DNA of 19,856 bases. Source: CAJXCL01 sp036011265 (lineage in GTDB: Bacteria > Nitrospinota > Nitrospinia > CAJXCL01). The notes beneath the pieces are model-generated. The model ran no database searches, was not told the origin of the DNA, and saw nothing but the letters and a program-made list of their open reading frames with translations. This document shows positions 7,693 to 14,229 of this stretch, piece by piece. The position numbers and the translations under genes were made by a program. Location of the stretch: NCBI GenBank assembly GCA_036011265.1, contig DASCNB010000090.1, positions 1 to 19,856 on the forward strand, read 5' to 3'. Within the stretch, counting starts at the first letter, position 1, and each line of letters starts with the position of its first letter.

Positions 7693-7749
7693 GTGAAATC
7701 TATTGTTCCCGTTGAGCGGATTGAGAAGAAAATTCTAATGATTCGCTGA
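7693..7749 (+). pseudogene. Severed N-terminus of ORF6N gene 2
   Basis: GTG at 7693 has GGAGGG (7684-7689) just before it and reads VKSIVPVERIEKKILMIR, the normal beginning of an ORF6N protein, then TGA at 7747-7749 where the family usually has Gly (IRGQKVMLDADLA). The frame continues directly as EKMMLDADLADLY. One base change, GGA to TGA, therefore splits the original gene. It could also be a sequencing error. Confidence 0.75.
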
Positions 7750-7755
7750 GAAAAA

Positions 7756-8229
7756 ATGATGTTGGATGCTGACCTTGCCGATCTTTATGAAGTTCCGGTA
7801 AGAGTTTTAAACCAGGCTGTCAAACGCAACATAGAGAGGTTTCCGGTAGATTTCATGTTTCAGCTCACGAAAAAAGAAGACGAATCTTTAAGATCACAAA
7901 TTGTGATCTTAAAGAAAGACCGCGGAGTACATAGAAAATACCTACCTTACGTCTTTACCGAACAGGGTGTGGCCATGCTTTCAGGTGTACTTAATAGCCG
8001 AAGAGCAGTTCAGGTCAATATAGAAATCATGCGAGCGTTCGTGAAACTTCGTCAAATGCTTGCTTCCAATTCGGAATTGGCACGGAAACTAGATTCATTT
8101 GAAAAGAAATACGATAAACAGTTTAAAATTGTGTTCGATGCTATCCGTGAGCTTATGAAACCTCCCGCTCCAAAACGCCGTCAAATAGGCTTCCGTAAGG
8201 GAAAGAAATTCACCCCGTTGGATAAGTGA
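7756..8229 (+). CDS. ORF6N-domain protein 2, 5' end cut by in-frame stop
   Basis: 157 residues if translation restarts at the ATG at 7756, which has no convincing ribosome binding site of its own. It carries most of the ORF6N domain (MLDADLADLYEVPVRVLNQA, NIERFPVDFMFQLTKKE, RKYLPYVFTEQGVAMLSGVL) and the coiled tail (VKLRQMLASNSELARKLDSF, ending KRRQIGFRKGKK). It lacks the first ~20 residues, which lie intact just upstream before a TGA at 7747-7749. The remaining frame is clean to its end, so the mutation is recent or the shortened protein is still useful. Flanked by the 101-bp direct repeats. It contains the longest of the palindromes (7885-7915). Probable role: DNA-binding regulator linked to the restriction island, now possibly inactive. 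Confidence 0.75.
   Translation: MMLDADLADLYEVPVRVLNQAVKRNIERFPVDFMFQLTKKEDESLRSQIVILKKDRGVHRKYLPYVFTEQGVAMLSGVLNSRRAVQVNIEIMRAFVKLRQMLASNSELARKLDSFEKKYDKQFKIVFDAIRELMKPPAPKRRQIGFRKGKKFTPLDK
7885..7915. promoter_or_regulatory. Intragenic palindrome in ORF6N gene 2
   Basis: Arms TCTTTAAGATCACAA (7885-7899) and its exact complement (7901-7915) around a single A, 31 bases in all. It covers the codons for SLRSQIVILK, the same place as in the two other ORF6N copies. Confidence 0.7.
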
Positions 8230-8245
8230 CTATGTATTACGCAGC

Positions 8246-8346
8246 CAGGTTTTTAATCTTGAGAAATCTCGAAGTAATCGAGAAGCTAATTTATTGGGCC
8301 TCACGATTTCCTCAAGATGGCTTCATGATTTTTACAAACTTTCTTT
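8246..8346 (+). repeat. 101-bp direct repeat, copy 2
   Basis: Same sequence as 7419-7519 with two mismatches, 827 bp away, starting 17 bases after the stop of ORF6N gene 2. The arrangement suggests a tandem duplication of an ORF6N-containing unit, one copy of which has decayed. Confidence 0.85.
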
Positions 8347-8400
8347 TGAAAAAAAATTGAATAGCTTTGATAAAGAAAATTGAATGGTTCAGGTTTTAAA

Positions 8401-8466
8401 TGGAATTATGACTGGAACTTCTGGAAATGCCGGGACTCGAAAAGATTTAAGAAGATTAGGAAATAA
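8401..8466 (+). pseudogene. Relic C-terminus of a GIY-YIG/RAMA-type gene
   Basis: The frame from 8413 reads WNFWKCRDSKRFKKIRK and stops with TAA at 8464-8466. It matches the last residues of the GIY-YIG gene downstream (WNFWKCRDKDGNWKRLKEFRK) both in protein and in DNA (TGGAACTTCTGGAAATGCCG is identical), with a short deletion in the middle. Nothing recognisable remains upstream of it. It shows a second copy once stood here, or that recombination at this end duplicated the gene tail. Confidence 0.7.
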
Positions 8467-8561
8467 AAGTTAAAACGGGTAATTCGACAGACCTGACCCC
8501 TTAACAAATTTAATCGACTAGTGTACATTGATGTTGGTTTATTAAGGAAAGGTGAGTAACT

Positions 8562-9266
8562 ATGCAAAATGCTAGAAAAAGAAAAAAATCAGGGTTGGTA
8601 GAAGGTCATCTTGAGCGAATTTCGAGTAAGGCTTTTGAAGACTATTTAAAGCAAATGACCAATTTAGTTAAAACCAAACATGGGGTGTATGCTCTTTACA
8701 AAAAAGACAGGCTTTATTATATTGGACTGGCGACAGACTTGCATCGTCGGGTCAAGTATCATCTTAGAGATAAACATGCAAACAAATGGGACCGCTTTAG
8801 TCTATATCTTGTAAAGAAAGCAGACCATATTAGAGATCTGGAATCATTAGTAGTTAGAATTGCGGAACCGCGTGGAAATAAAGTAAAAGGCAAACTAGTC
8901 GGTTCTGCTGATTTAGGCCCCCAATTAAAAGAACGAATAAAAAAACATCATGATCAGGAGATGGATCGAATTTTTGGGGAAAATCAGGGAAGAAAAAAGA
9001 TAAAAAGTAAAGCAGCTTCAAAATATCAGTTTAAATCTGTTCAAGGGATTCTAAAACTTAACACACGGTTGATTGGAAAGTATAAAGGTAAGACATATAA
9101 AGCTATTATACGTTCAAAAGGGAAAATAGAATTAAACGGAAAGCTTTTTGACAGTCCATCCGGCGCAGCCAAATCAATAGTTAAACGAGCTGCAAATGGC
9201 TGGAACTTCTGGAAATGCCGTGATAAAGATGGAAACTGGAAAAGATTGAAGGAGTTTAGAAAATAA
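8562..9266 (+). CDS. GIY-YIG nuclease-like protein with RAMA/DUF4357-like tail
   Basis: 234 residues; the ATG at 8562 has AAGGTGAG about eight bases upstream. Residues ~40-107 form a GIY-YIG-type domain: GVYALY (41-46), YYIGLA (52-57), the following Arg in HRRVKYH (61-67), Glu94 in LESLVVRI and Asn106 in PRGN. That is the expected order of catalytic residues. A basic linker (RKKIKSK) leads to a C-terminal domain at ~170-225 (YKGKTYKAIIRSKGKIELNG, SPSGAAKS, NGWNFWKC) like RAMA or DUF4357 modules found with restriction enzymes and adenine methylases. The gene sits three bases before hsdM and is likely cotranscribed with it. Such a protein may cut foreign or modified DNA as an accessory to the type I system; this is inferred. 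A relic of a second copy lies just upstream. Confidence 0.8.
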   Translation: MQNARKRKKSGLVEGHLERISSKAFEDYLKQMTNLVKTKHGVYALYKKDRLYYIGLATDLHRRVKYHLRDKHANKWDRFSLYLVKKADHIRDLESLVVRIAEPRGNKVKGKLVGSADLGPQLKERIKKHHDQEMDRIFGENQGRKKIKSKAASKYQFKSVQGILKLNTRLIGKYKGKTYKAIIRSKGKIELNGKLFDSPSGAAKSIVKRAANGWNFWKCRDKDGNWKRLKEFRK

Positions 9267-9269
9267 TTA

Positions 9270-11300
9270 ATGAATAACTTCAGTGAAAAGGTAAGTTTTA
9301 TCTGGTCGGTGGCTGATCTGATTCGCGGTCCTTACAGACCTAATCAATACAAAGACGTTATGCTTCCAATGACCGTGCTTAGGCGATTGGATTGTGTGCT
9401 TGAGACGACCAAACCAAAAGTGCTCGCAAAGCTTAAATCTCTAAAAGGTGGAAAAGTTAAAAATGTTGAACCAATTCTTAATAGAGTATCCAAACAATCC
9501 TTCCATAATACAAGCCGGTTTACCTTCGAGAAGCTGAAAGGCGACCCGAATAATATCGCAGCCAACTTAACGCAATATATTAAGAAATTCTCCGGCAGAG
9601 CGCGTGAGATTATCGACCATTTCGGTTTTGAAGAACATATCGCAAAACTGGACAAGGCAGATCGCCTTTACCTTGTTGTTCAGAAGTTCTGCGAAATTGA
9701 CCTCCATCCTGATGTGGTGTCGAACATTGAAATGGGTTACATCTTCGAAGAGCTTATCAGAAAGTTTAATGAAGCGAGCAATGAAGAAGCAGGAGACCAT
9801 TTTACCCCGCGCGAGATCATTCGCCTTATGGTGAATATTCTTTTTTCACCTGACAATGATGTGCTGACAACAAAAGGGATTGTAAAAACTCTATACGATC
9901 CTGCCTGTGGCACGGGTGGAATGCTTTCCGTATCTGAAGAATATCTACGCGAATTAAACCCGGATGCAGGTCTTGAGGGATTCGGACAGGACTATAATGA
10001 CCAGGCATATGCCATCTGCGGCTCGGATATGATGATAAAAGGACAAGATATCGAACATATCCATTTCGGAGACAGTTTTACAGATGATTTTTTTTCAGCG
10101 GAGAAATTCGATTACATGCTGGCCAATCCCCCTTTTGGGGTGGAGTGGAAACCGGAAGAGGACCCTATTCGTAAGGAACATGAGGAACAGGGATATGGAG
10201 GAAGATTCGGCGCGGGGCTACCCCGGATTAACGACGGCTCTTTATTGTTTCTCCAGCATATGATCAGCAAGATGAAAGTCAAAAAGGAAGGCGGCACGCG
10301 TCTCGCCATTGTATTTAACGGTTCCCCCCTCTTTACAGGAAGCGCCGGATCGGGTGAGAGTGAAATCAGGAAATGGATCATAGAAAACGACTGGCTTGAA
10401 GCAATTATCGCTATGCCTGATCAGCTTTTTTATAACACCGGCATTTTTACCTACATCTGGGTTGTTACTAACCGAAAGGAAAAGCAAAGACGCGGGAAAA
10501 TTCAACTCATAAATACCATAAGCTTTTTCGTTAAAATGCGTAAAAGCTTGGGTAATAAGCGAAATGAAATTGGCGATGGACGTAACGGCAAGCCGAACCA
10601 TATAGCGGACATTACCCGTCTGTTCGGAAACTTCAAAAAAGGTGAATTTGTAAAAATCTTTGATAATAAGGATTTCGGATACCATCGCATTACCGTGGAA
10701 CGACCGTTGAGGCTTAACTTTATTGTAAATAAGGAGCGTTTGGAACGAGTAAAAGAGACAAAGGCATTTGTAAATCTTGCCACAAGCAAAAAGCGAAAAG
10801 ATACAAAAGCGGCGGAAGCAGAGATTAAAGCGGGTAAAGAAAAACAGTCTGCTATACTAAAAGCATTGGCCAAAATTGGACCGAAAGGACTTGTGAAAAA
10901 CAGGAAGGAATTCAGCGAAGCATTAAAGGAGGTCTTTCAAAAGTCAGACCTTGTAATGCCGGCTGCCTTATTTAAGGCAATTCTTATGGCGTTGTCAGAG
11001 AGGGATGAAACTGCGGACATTTGCAAGGACAAAAACGGCAAACCGGAACCGGACTCCGAACTAAGGGACTATGAAAACGTTTCTTTGAAAGAGGATATTC
11101 ATGAATATCTGAAGCGCGAAGTTATCCCCCATGTGCCGGACGCATGGATAGATGAATCAAAAACTAAGATCGGTTACGAGATAAATTTTAACCGCTATTT
11201 TTATAAATTCACACCTCCAAGGCCTTTAGAAAAGATTGAAGCGGATTTAAAACAGATTGAAGGCGAGATTGCCGGAATGTTGAATGAGGTCACGGAGTGA
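9270..11300 (+). CDS. hsdM: Type I restriction-modification methyltransferase subunit M
   Basis: 676 residues. The N-terminal HsdM helical domain (VADLIRGPYRPNQYKDVMLP, residues 14-33; VLRRLDCVLE) is followed by an N6-adenine methyltransferase core: HFTPREIIRLMVNILF (177-192), SAM-binding motif I DPACGTGG (210-217) and catalytic motif IV NPPF (286-289). All key residues are present. The long C-terminal part (about 480-676) is charged and helical, usual for this HsdM subgroup, and should contact HsdS. The enzyme methylates adenine in the target sequence set by HsdS, protecting host DNA, and is needed for restriction by HsdR. It starts 3 bp after the GIY-YIG gene. Unusually it is separated from hsdS by fic and a repeat array. 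Confidence 0.95.
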   Translation: MNNFSEKVSFIWSVADLIRGPYRPNQYKDVMLPMTVLRRLDCVLETTKPKVLAKLKSLKGGKVKNVEPILNRVSKQSFHNTSRFTFEKLKGDPNNIAANLTQYIKKFSGRAREIIDHFGFEEHIAKLDKADRLYLVVQKFCEIDLHPDVVSNIEMGYIFEELIRKFNEASNEEAGDHFTPREIIRLMVNILFSPDNDVLTTKGIVKTLYDPACGTGGMLSVSEEYLRELNPDAGLEGFGQDYNDQAYAICGSDMMIKGQDIEHIHFGDSFTDDFFSAEKFDYMLANPPFGVEWKPEEDPIRKEHEEQGYGGRFGAGLPRINDGSLLFLQHMISKMKVKKEGGTRLAIVFNGSPLFTGSAGSGESEIRKWIIENDWLEAIIAMPDQLFYNTGIFTYIWVVTNRKEKQRRGKIQLINTISFFVKMRKSLGNKRNEIGDGRNGKPNHIADITRLFGNFKKGEFVKIFDNKDFGYHRITVERPLRLNFIVNKERLERVKETKAFVNLATSKKRKDTKAAEAEIKAGKEKQSAILKALAKIGPKGLVKNRKEFSEALKEVFQKSDLVMPAALFKAILMALSERDETADICKDKNGKPEPDSELRDYENVSLKEDIHEYLKREVIPHVPDAWIDESKTKIGYEINFNRYFYKFTPPRPLEKIEADLKQIEGEIAGMLNEVTE

Positions 11301-11350
11301 AAGCTCTATTTGTTGTGGCACCTCATCGTTTTATAGTATTACAGTGTAAC

Positions 11351-11376
11351 AACTTGTTTTTTGAGCAAGTTTTTTT
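11351..11376 (+). terminator. Probable terminator after hsdM
   Basis: AACTTG (11351-11356) pairs with CAAGTT (11366-11371) and is followed by a run of T to 11376. It lies 50 bp after the hsdM stop. The stem is short and AT-rich, so it may be only partly efficient, allowing read-through to fic. Confidence 0.5.
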
Positions 11377-11378
11377 AT

Positions 11379-11424
11379 GCTCACCGGAGCGGTAGCTCCA
11401 TTTGGTTGCGGCCCCTTGGCCGCT
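11379..11424. repeat. Dispersed GC-rich repeat, copy B
   Basis: Starts GCTCACCGGAGCGGTAGCTC and ends GGTTGCGGCCCCTTGGCCGC. Both blocks match copy A (4691-4786), with the ~50-base middle absent. It contains two small hairpins (GGAGC/GCTCC, GCGGC/GCCGC) and overlaps a spurious upstream extension of the fic reading frame. Confidence 0.6.
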
Positions 11425-11436
11425 AAGAAATTATCT

Positions 11437-12522
11437 ATGAAATCATTTATACCTCATACACTGCCCCTGGAAAAATTAGATTGGTCTGCCTTTGTGTCTT
11501 TAATCGGAAAGGCCAACGCTCAGGTTGCCCGTTTTGATTCATTGCTGAAAACAATTCCCAATACAGAGGTTCTTCTGTCACCCTTAACCACCAATGAAGC
11601 GGTACTCTCTTCAAAGATAGAAGGAACACAGGCAACTTTAGAAGAAGTTTTGAGATTTGAAGCCGATCCTAAAAAAGGTACGGAAAAGTATGATGATATT
11701 CAGGAAATCATCAATTACCGAAAGGCCATGTTAGGCGCTGTAAAGGAACTAAAAAAAGTTCCTTTAAGCGGAAGGATCATCAGAAACATTCATAAAACAC
11801 TGCTTTCAGGCGCCCGGGGAAAAACAAAAACGCCCGGAAGATTCAGAACCGGGCAAGTCTTTATCGGCAGCCAGGGAGGCAAAGTTGAAAATGCCTCTTT
11901 TGTTCCACCGGAACCTCAAACAGTGCCCGATCATTTTAGCAATTTTGAAAAATATCTTCACTATGAAGAAAAAGACATTATCGTTCAGCTTGCAATCATT
12001 CATGCCCAGTTTGAGATTATTCACCCTTTTTGGGACGGTAATGGAAGAACCGGAAGAATCCTTTTACCGCTATTTCTTCATTCCAGGGGAGTGATCAGCT
12101 CACCCGATTTTTATTTGAGTGAATATTTCGAAAAAAACAGGCAGTCTTATTATGACAGTTTGAACGGAATTTCAAAAGACGGGAATTGGGAAAGTTGGAT
12201 TTCATACTTTTTACAGGCTGTTATTGAACAATCATCGGTAAATATTAACAAAATCGAAGAAATTCTAAAATTGTATAAAGAGATGCTGGATAAAGTGCAA
12301 AATATTACCCATTCCCAGTATACACATAAAATTGTGGATTTTATTTTTTCAAAACCCTGGTTTGATAGCAGTGAATTCAGAAAAAACTCAAAAGTACCTA
12401 AACCCAGTGTTATCAGAATCTTAAAAATTTTAATAGACAATAAAGTGTTGATTAAAGTTAGAGAGGCGCGAGGACAAAGCCCCGCACTGTACATATACCC
12501 GTCTCTTCTTAAGATTGTATAA
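11437..12522 (+). CDS. Fic-family AMPylase with C-terminal winged helix
   Basis: 361 residues from the ATG at 11437. An in-frame ATG at 11377 would add 20 residues encoded by the dispersed repeat, so I reject it; the new start MKSFIPHTLPLEKLDW is the usual Fic_N beginning. The inhibitory motif SxxxEG is present as SSKIEG (58-63), which marks a self-inhibited class II Fic with an N-terminal inhibitory helix. The catalytic motif HPFWDGNGRTGR (196-207) is complete, so it should transfer AMP (or another nucleotide group) to a protein hydroxyl. The last ~65 residues (HKIVDFIFSKPW, SVIRILKILIDNKVL, LYIYPSLLKIV) look like a winged-helix DNA-binding domain. It lies between hsdM and hsdS and directly before an inverted-repeat array, which the winged helix could bind (inference). 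Likely roles: regulator or abortive-infection toxin of the island. Confidence 0.9.
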   Translation: MKSFIPHTLPLEKLDWSAFVSLIGKANAQVARFDSLLKTIPNTEVLLSPLTTNEAVLSSKIEGTQATLEEVLRFEADPKKGTEKYDDIQEIINYRKAMLGAVKELKKVPLSGRIIRNIHKTLLSGARGKTKTPGRFRTGQVFIGSQGGKVENASFVPPEPQTVPDHFSNFEKYLHYEEKDIIVQLAIIHAQFEIIHPFWDGNGRTGRILLPLFLHSRGVISSPDFYLSEYFEKNRQSYYDSLNGISKDGNWESWISYFLQAVIEQSSVNINKIEEILKLYKEMLDKVQNITHSQYTHKIVDFIFSKPWFDSSEFRKNSKVPKPSVIRILKILIDNKVLIKVREARGQSPALYIYPSLLKIV

Positions 12523-12556
12523 TAAACAAAAATGAGCATTTCATAATTCATGAAAT

Positions 12557-12706
12557 ATGGGTCGCAAATTATTTAGCGACTCATGGAATACTCACAAACT
12601 AATTTGTGACTCATATTTATAAAAATATGAGTCACAAGTAATTTAGTGTCTCATAGAAAATATGCTACGGTGTTAGCGTCTCATAAAACATTAAATTTGA
12701 GACACA
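12557..12706. promoter_or_regulatory. Operator-like array of inverted repeats between fic and hsdS
   Basis: Four GYGWCTCAT sites start at 12576, 12606, 12646 and 12676 (GCGACTCAT, GTGACTCAT, GTGTCTCAT, GCGTCTCAT), spaced 30, 40 and 30 bases. The first and third pair with ATGGGTCGC (12557-12565) and ATGAGTCAC (12627-12635), each with one mismatch, to give 28-bp inverted repeats of 9-10-9 layout. The second pairs only over TCACAAA/TTTGTGA in the same layout. The fourth pairs instead with TGAGACAC (12699-12706) to its right. The regular geometry suggests binding of a dimeric protein, with Fic's winged helix or an ORF6N protein as candidates. Confidence 0.7.
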
Positions 12707-12725
12707 AAGATGAAAGAGGATTAAT

Positions 12726-12750
12726 ATCTGCCCGTTTGGGCCAGATTTTT
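12726..12750 (+). terminator. Probable terminator before hsdS
   Basis: ATCTGCCC (12726-12733) pairs with GGGCCAGAT (12738-12746, one bulged C) and is followed by TTTTT. It would end transcripts that read through fic and the repeat array, implying a separate promoter for hsdS in 12750-12876. That stretch has direct repeats AATGTAAC (12751, 12762) and TGTGAT (12828, 12839), but I see no strong promoter. Confidence 0.55.
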
Positions 12751-12921
12751 AATGTAACGGTAATGTAACTGATCGAGTAAGGCTATTTTGTGGTCATTGA
12801 TTTTTAAGGACTTATTTTGTTTTCTTATGTGATACTAATGTGATTTAATGGAATCTATCTGATTTTTAGTAAAAAGATGATTAATAAAATCTCTCGCAAA
12901 GATACAAAAACGCAAAGAAAA

Positions 12922-12972
12922 ATGAAAGATTCCGGCATCAAATGGCTTGGGAAAATACCGGAGGAGTGGAAA
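12922..12972 (+). repeat. hsdS internal direct repeat, copy 1 (copy 2 at 13576-13626)
   Basis: The 51 bases encoding MKDSGIKWLGKIPEEWK recur 654 bp downstream at the start of the second recognition half with few differences (first 21 bases identical: ATGAAAGATTCCGGCATC plus flanks of A). This is the classic internal HsdS duplication and could support domain swapping by recombination. Confidence 0.75.
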
Positions 12973-14229
12973 TTAGAAAGATTGCGCTTCCATATAAAGC
13001 TTAATCCATCAAAGTCAGAATTGAGAAATTATAAAGAAAATACTATTGCCTCATTTATTCCTATGGAAGCTGTTGGTAAGTATGGTGGAATTAATAGAGA
13101 GGAAACTAAGACTATAGATGAAGCTGTTGGTGGTTATACATATTTTAAAAATAATGATGTCGTTGTGGCCAAAATCACACCATGTTTTGAAAATGGGAAA
13201 GGAGCTATTGCAGATAATCTAAGCAATGGTATTGGTTTTGGAACCACAGAATTCCATGTTTTGAGACCTGAGCCTCATATGGATAGCTGTTTTTTGTTTT
13301 ACTTAACCATAAGTTATCCTTTCCGTAAATTGGGCGAAGCTGAAATGAAAGGGGCTGCTGGGCAAAAAAGAGTACCTGAAGATTTTATTAGAGACCTACG
13401 ACATACAATTCCAAGTTATGAAGAACAAAAATTCATTGCCTCATTCCTTGACCGGGAGACGGAGAAGATTGATGCCCTTATTGCGAAAAAAGAACGACAG
13501 ATAGAACTTTTGCAGGAGAAACGCTTCGCCCTCATCAGCCATGCCGTCACGAAAGGCCTCAATCCCAATGCAAAAATGAAAGATTCCGGCATCGAATGGA
13601 TAGGAAAAATACCGGAGCATTGGGAGGTTAAGCCTCTTAAATATTTAGGAAAAATAGTCTTAGGAAAAATGCTAACAAGTAAAGAAGTAGAGGGGTATTA
13701 TCTCAAACCATATTTAAGAGCTCAGAATATCTTATGGGAACAAGTCGATATAAGTGATTTACGAGAAATGTGGTTCTCCACTTATGAAATGGAAAATTTT
13801 AGAGTTAAGAATTTTGATCTACTAATTAGTGAGGGAGGAGAAGTTGGGAGAACTGCTATTTGGAATGATGAAATAAATGAATGTTATATTCAAAATTCAG
13901 TACATAAAGTTACAATAAAACCAAATTGCAATCCGTTTTATTTTTTGTTTCAGTCAGAGCGTAGTGGCAAATTTGGATATTATGAAGCAATTGTCAACAG
14001 AGTTAGCATCGGTCATTTGACGAGAGAAAAATTAAAAGAAATTAAGTTTGTTATGCCAACACAGCAAGAGCAAGATTCAATAGTAGATCATATAACTCAT
14101 GAATCGAAAAAGATTGATACGCTCATATCAAAAATTCAAGAATCCATAGAAAAACTCCGTGAATATCGTACTGCATTAATTTCCGCTGCTGTTACAGGAA
14201 AGATAGATGTGCGGCAGGAGGCTGCCTGA
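12922..14229 (+). CDS. hsdS: Type I restriction-modification specificity subunit S
   Basis: 435 residues from the ATG at 12922, which opens the standard HsdS beginning MKDSGIKWLGKIPEEW. An ATG at 12877 in the same frame would add SRKDTKTQRK-like residues derived from a CGCAAAGA-type repeat; neither start has a good ribosome binding site. The protein has two target-recognition halves. Each begins with MKDSGI(K/E)W(L/I)GKIPE and ends in a helical conserved region: FLDRETEKIDALIAKKERQI with LISHAVTKG, and HESKKIDTLISKIQESIEKL with LISAAVTGK. The two recognition domains define a bipartite DNA target read together with HsdM. The half junction repeats at DNA level (12922-12972 and 13576-13626). The stop overlaps the hsdR start by one base (TGATG), so the two genes are coupled. 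Confidence 0.93.
   Translation: MKDSGIKWLGKIPEEWKLERLRFHIKLNPSKSELRNYKENTIASFIPMEAVGKYGGINREETKTIDEAVGGYTYFKNNDVVVAKITPCFENGKGAIADNLSNGIGFGTTEFHVLRPEPHMDSCFLFYLTISYPFRKLGEAEMKGAAGQKRVPEDFIRDLRHTIPSYEEQKFIASFLDRETEKIDALIAKKERQIELLQEKRFALISHAVTKGLNPNAKMKDSGIEWIGKIPEHWEVKPLKYLGKIVLGKMLTSKEVEGYYLKPYLRAQNILWEQVDISDLREMWFSTYEMENFRVKNFDLLISEGGEVGRTAIWNDEINECYIQNSVHKVTIKPNCNPFYFLFQSERSGKFGYYEAIVNRVSIGHLTREKLKEIKFVMPTQQEQDSIVDHITHESKKIDTLISKIQESIEKLREYRTALISAAVTGKIDVRQEAA

Noticed and set aside
7747..7749. TGA as a recoded (selenocysteine) codon in ORF6N gene 2
   Set aside because: The family has Gly here, not Cys, and other genes in the window use TGA as a normal stop; no downstream insertion element is evident.
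6749..7915. In-frame insertion elements like Rickettsia palindromic elements
   Set aside because: The palindromic codons align with ordinary ORF6N family sequence without a length insertion between copies, so they are not inserted extra segments.
8485..8520. CAGACCTGACCCC-type remnant as a sign of a transposase gene
   Set aside because: Such short tracts can accompany REP-associated transposases, but no transposase coding sequence is visible in the window.
10242..10685. Long open frame antisense to hsdM
   Set aside because: It lies wholly within a secure hsdM coding region, has no ribosome binding site and no recognisable domain; a shadow frame.
11377..11436. N-terminal extension of Fic from the ATG at 11377
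   Set aside because: These codons are the dispersed GC-rich repeat also found at 4691-4786, and the Fic_N family begins at MKSFIPHTLP.
12557..12706. CRISPR array candidate
   Set aside because: Repeats are short, palindromic and variable, spaced 30-40 bases start to start with no unique spacers of constant length, and no cas genes are nearby.
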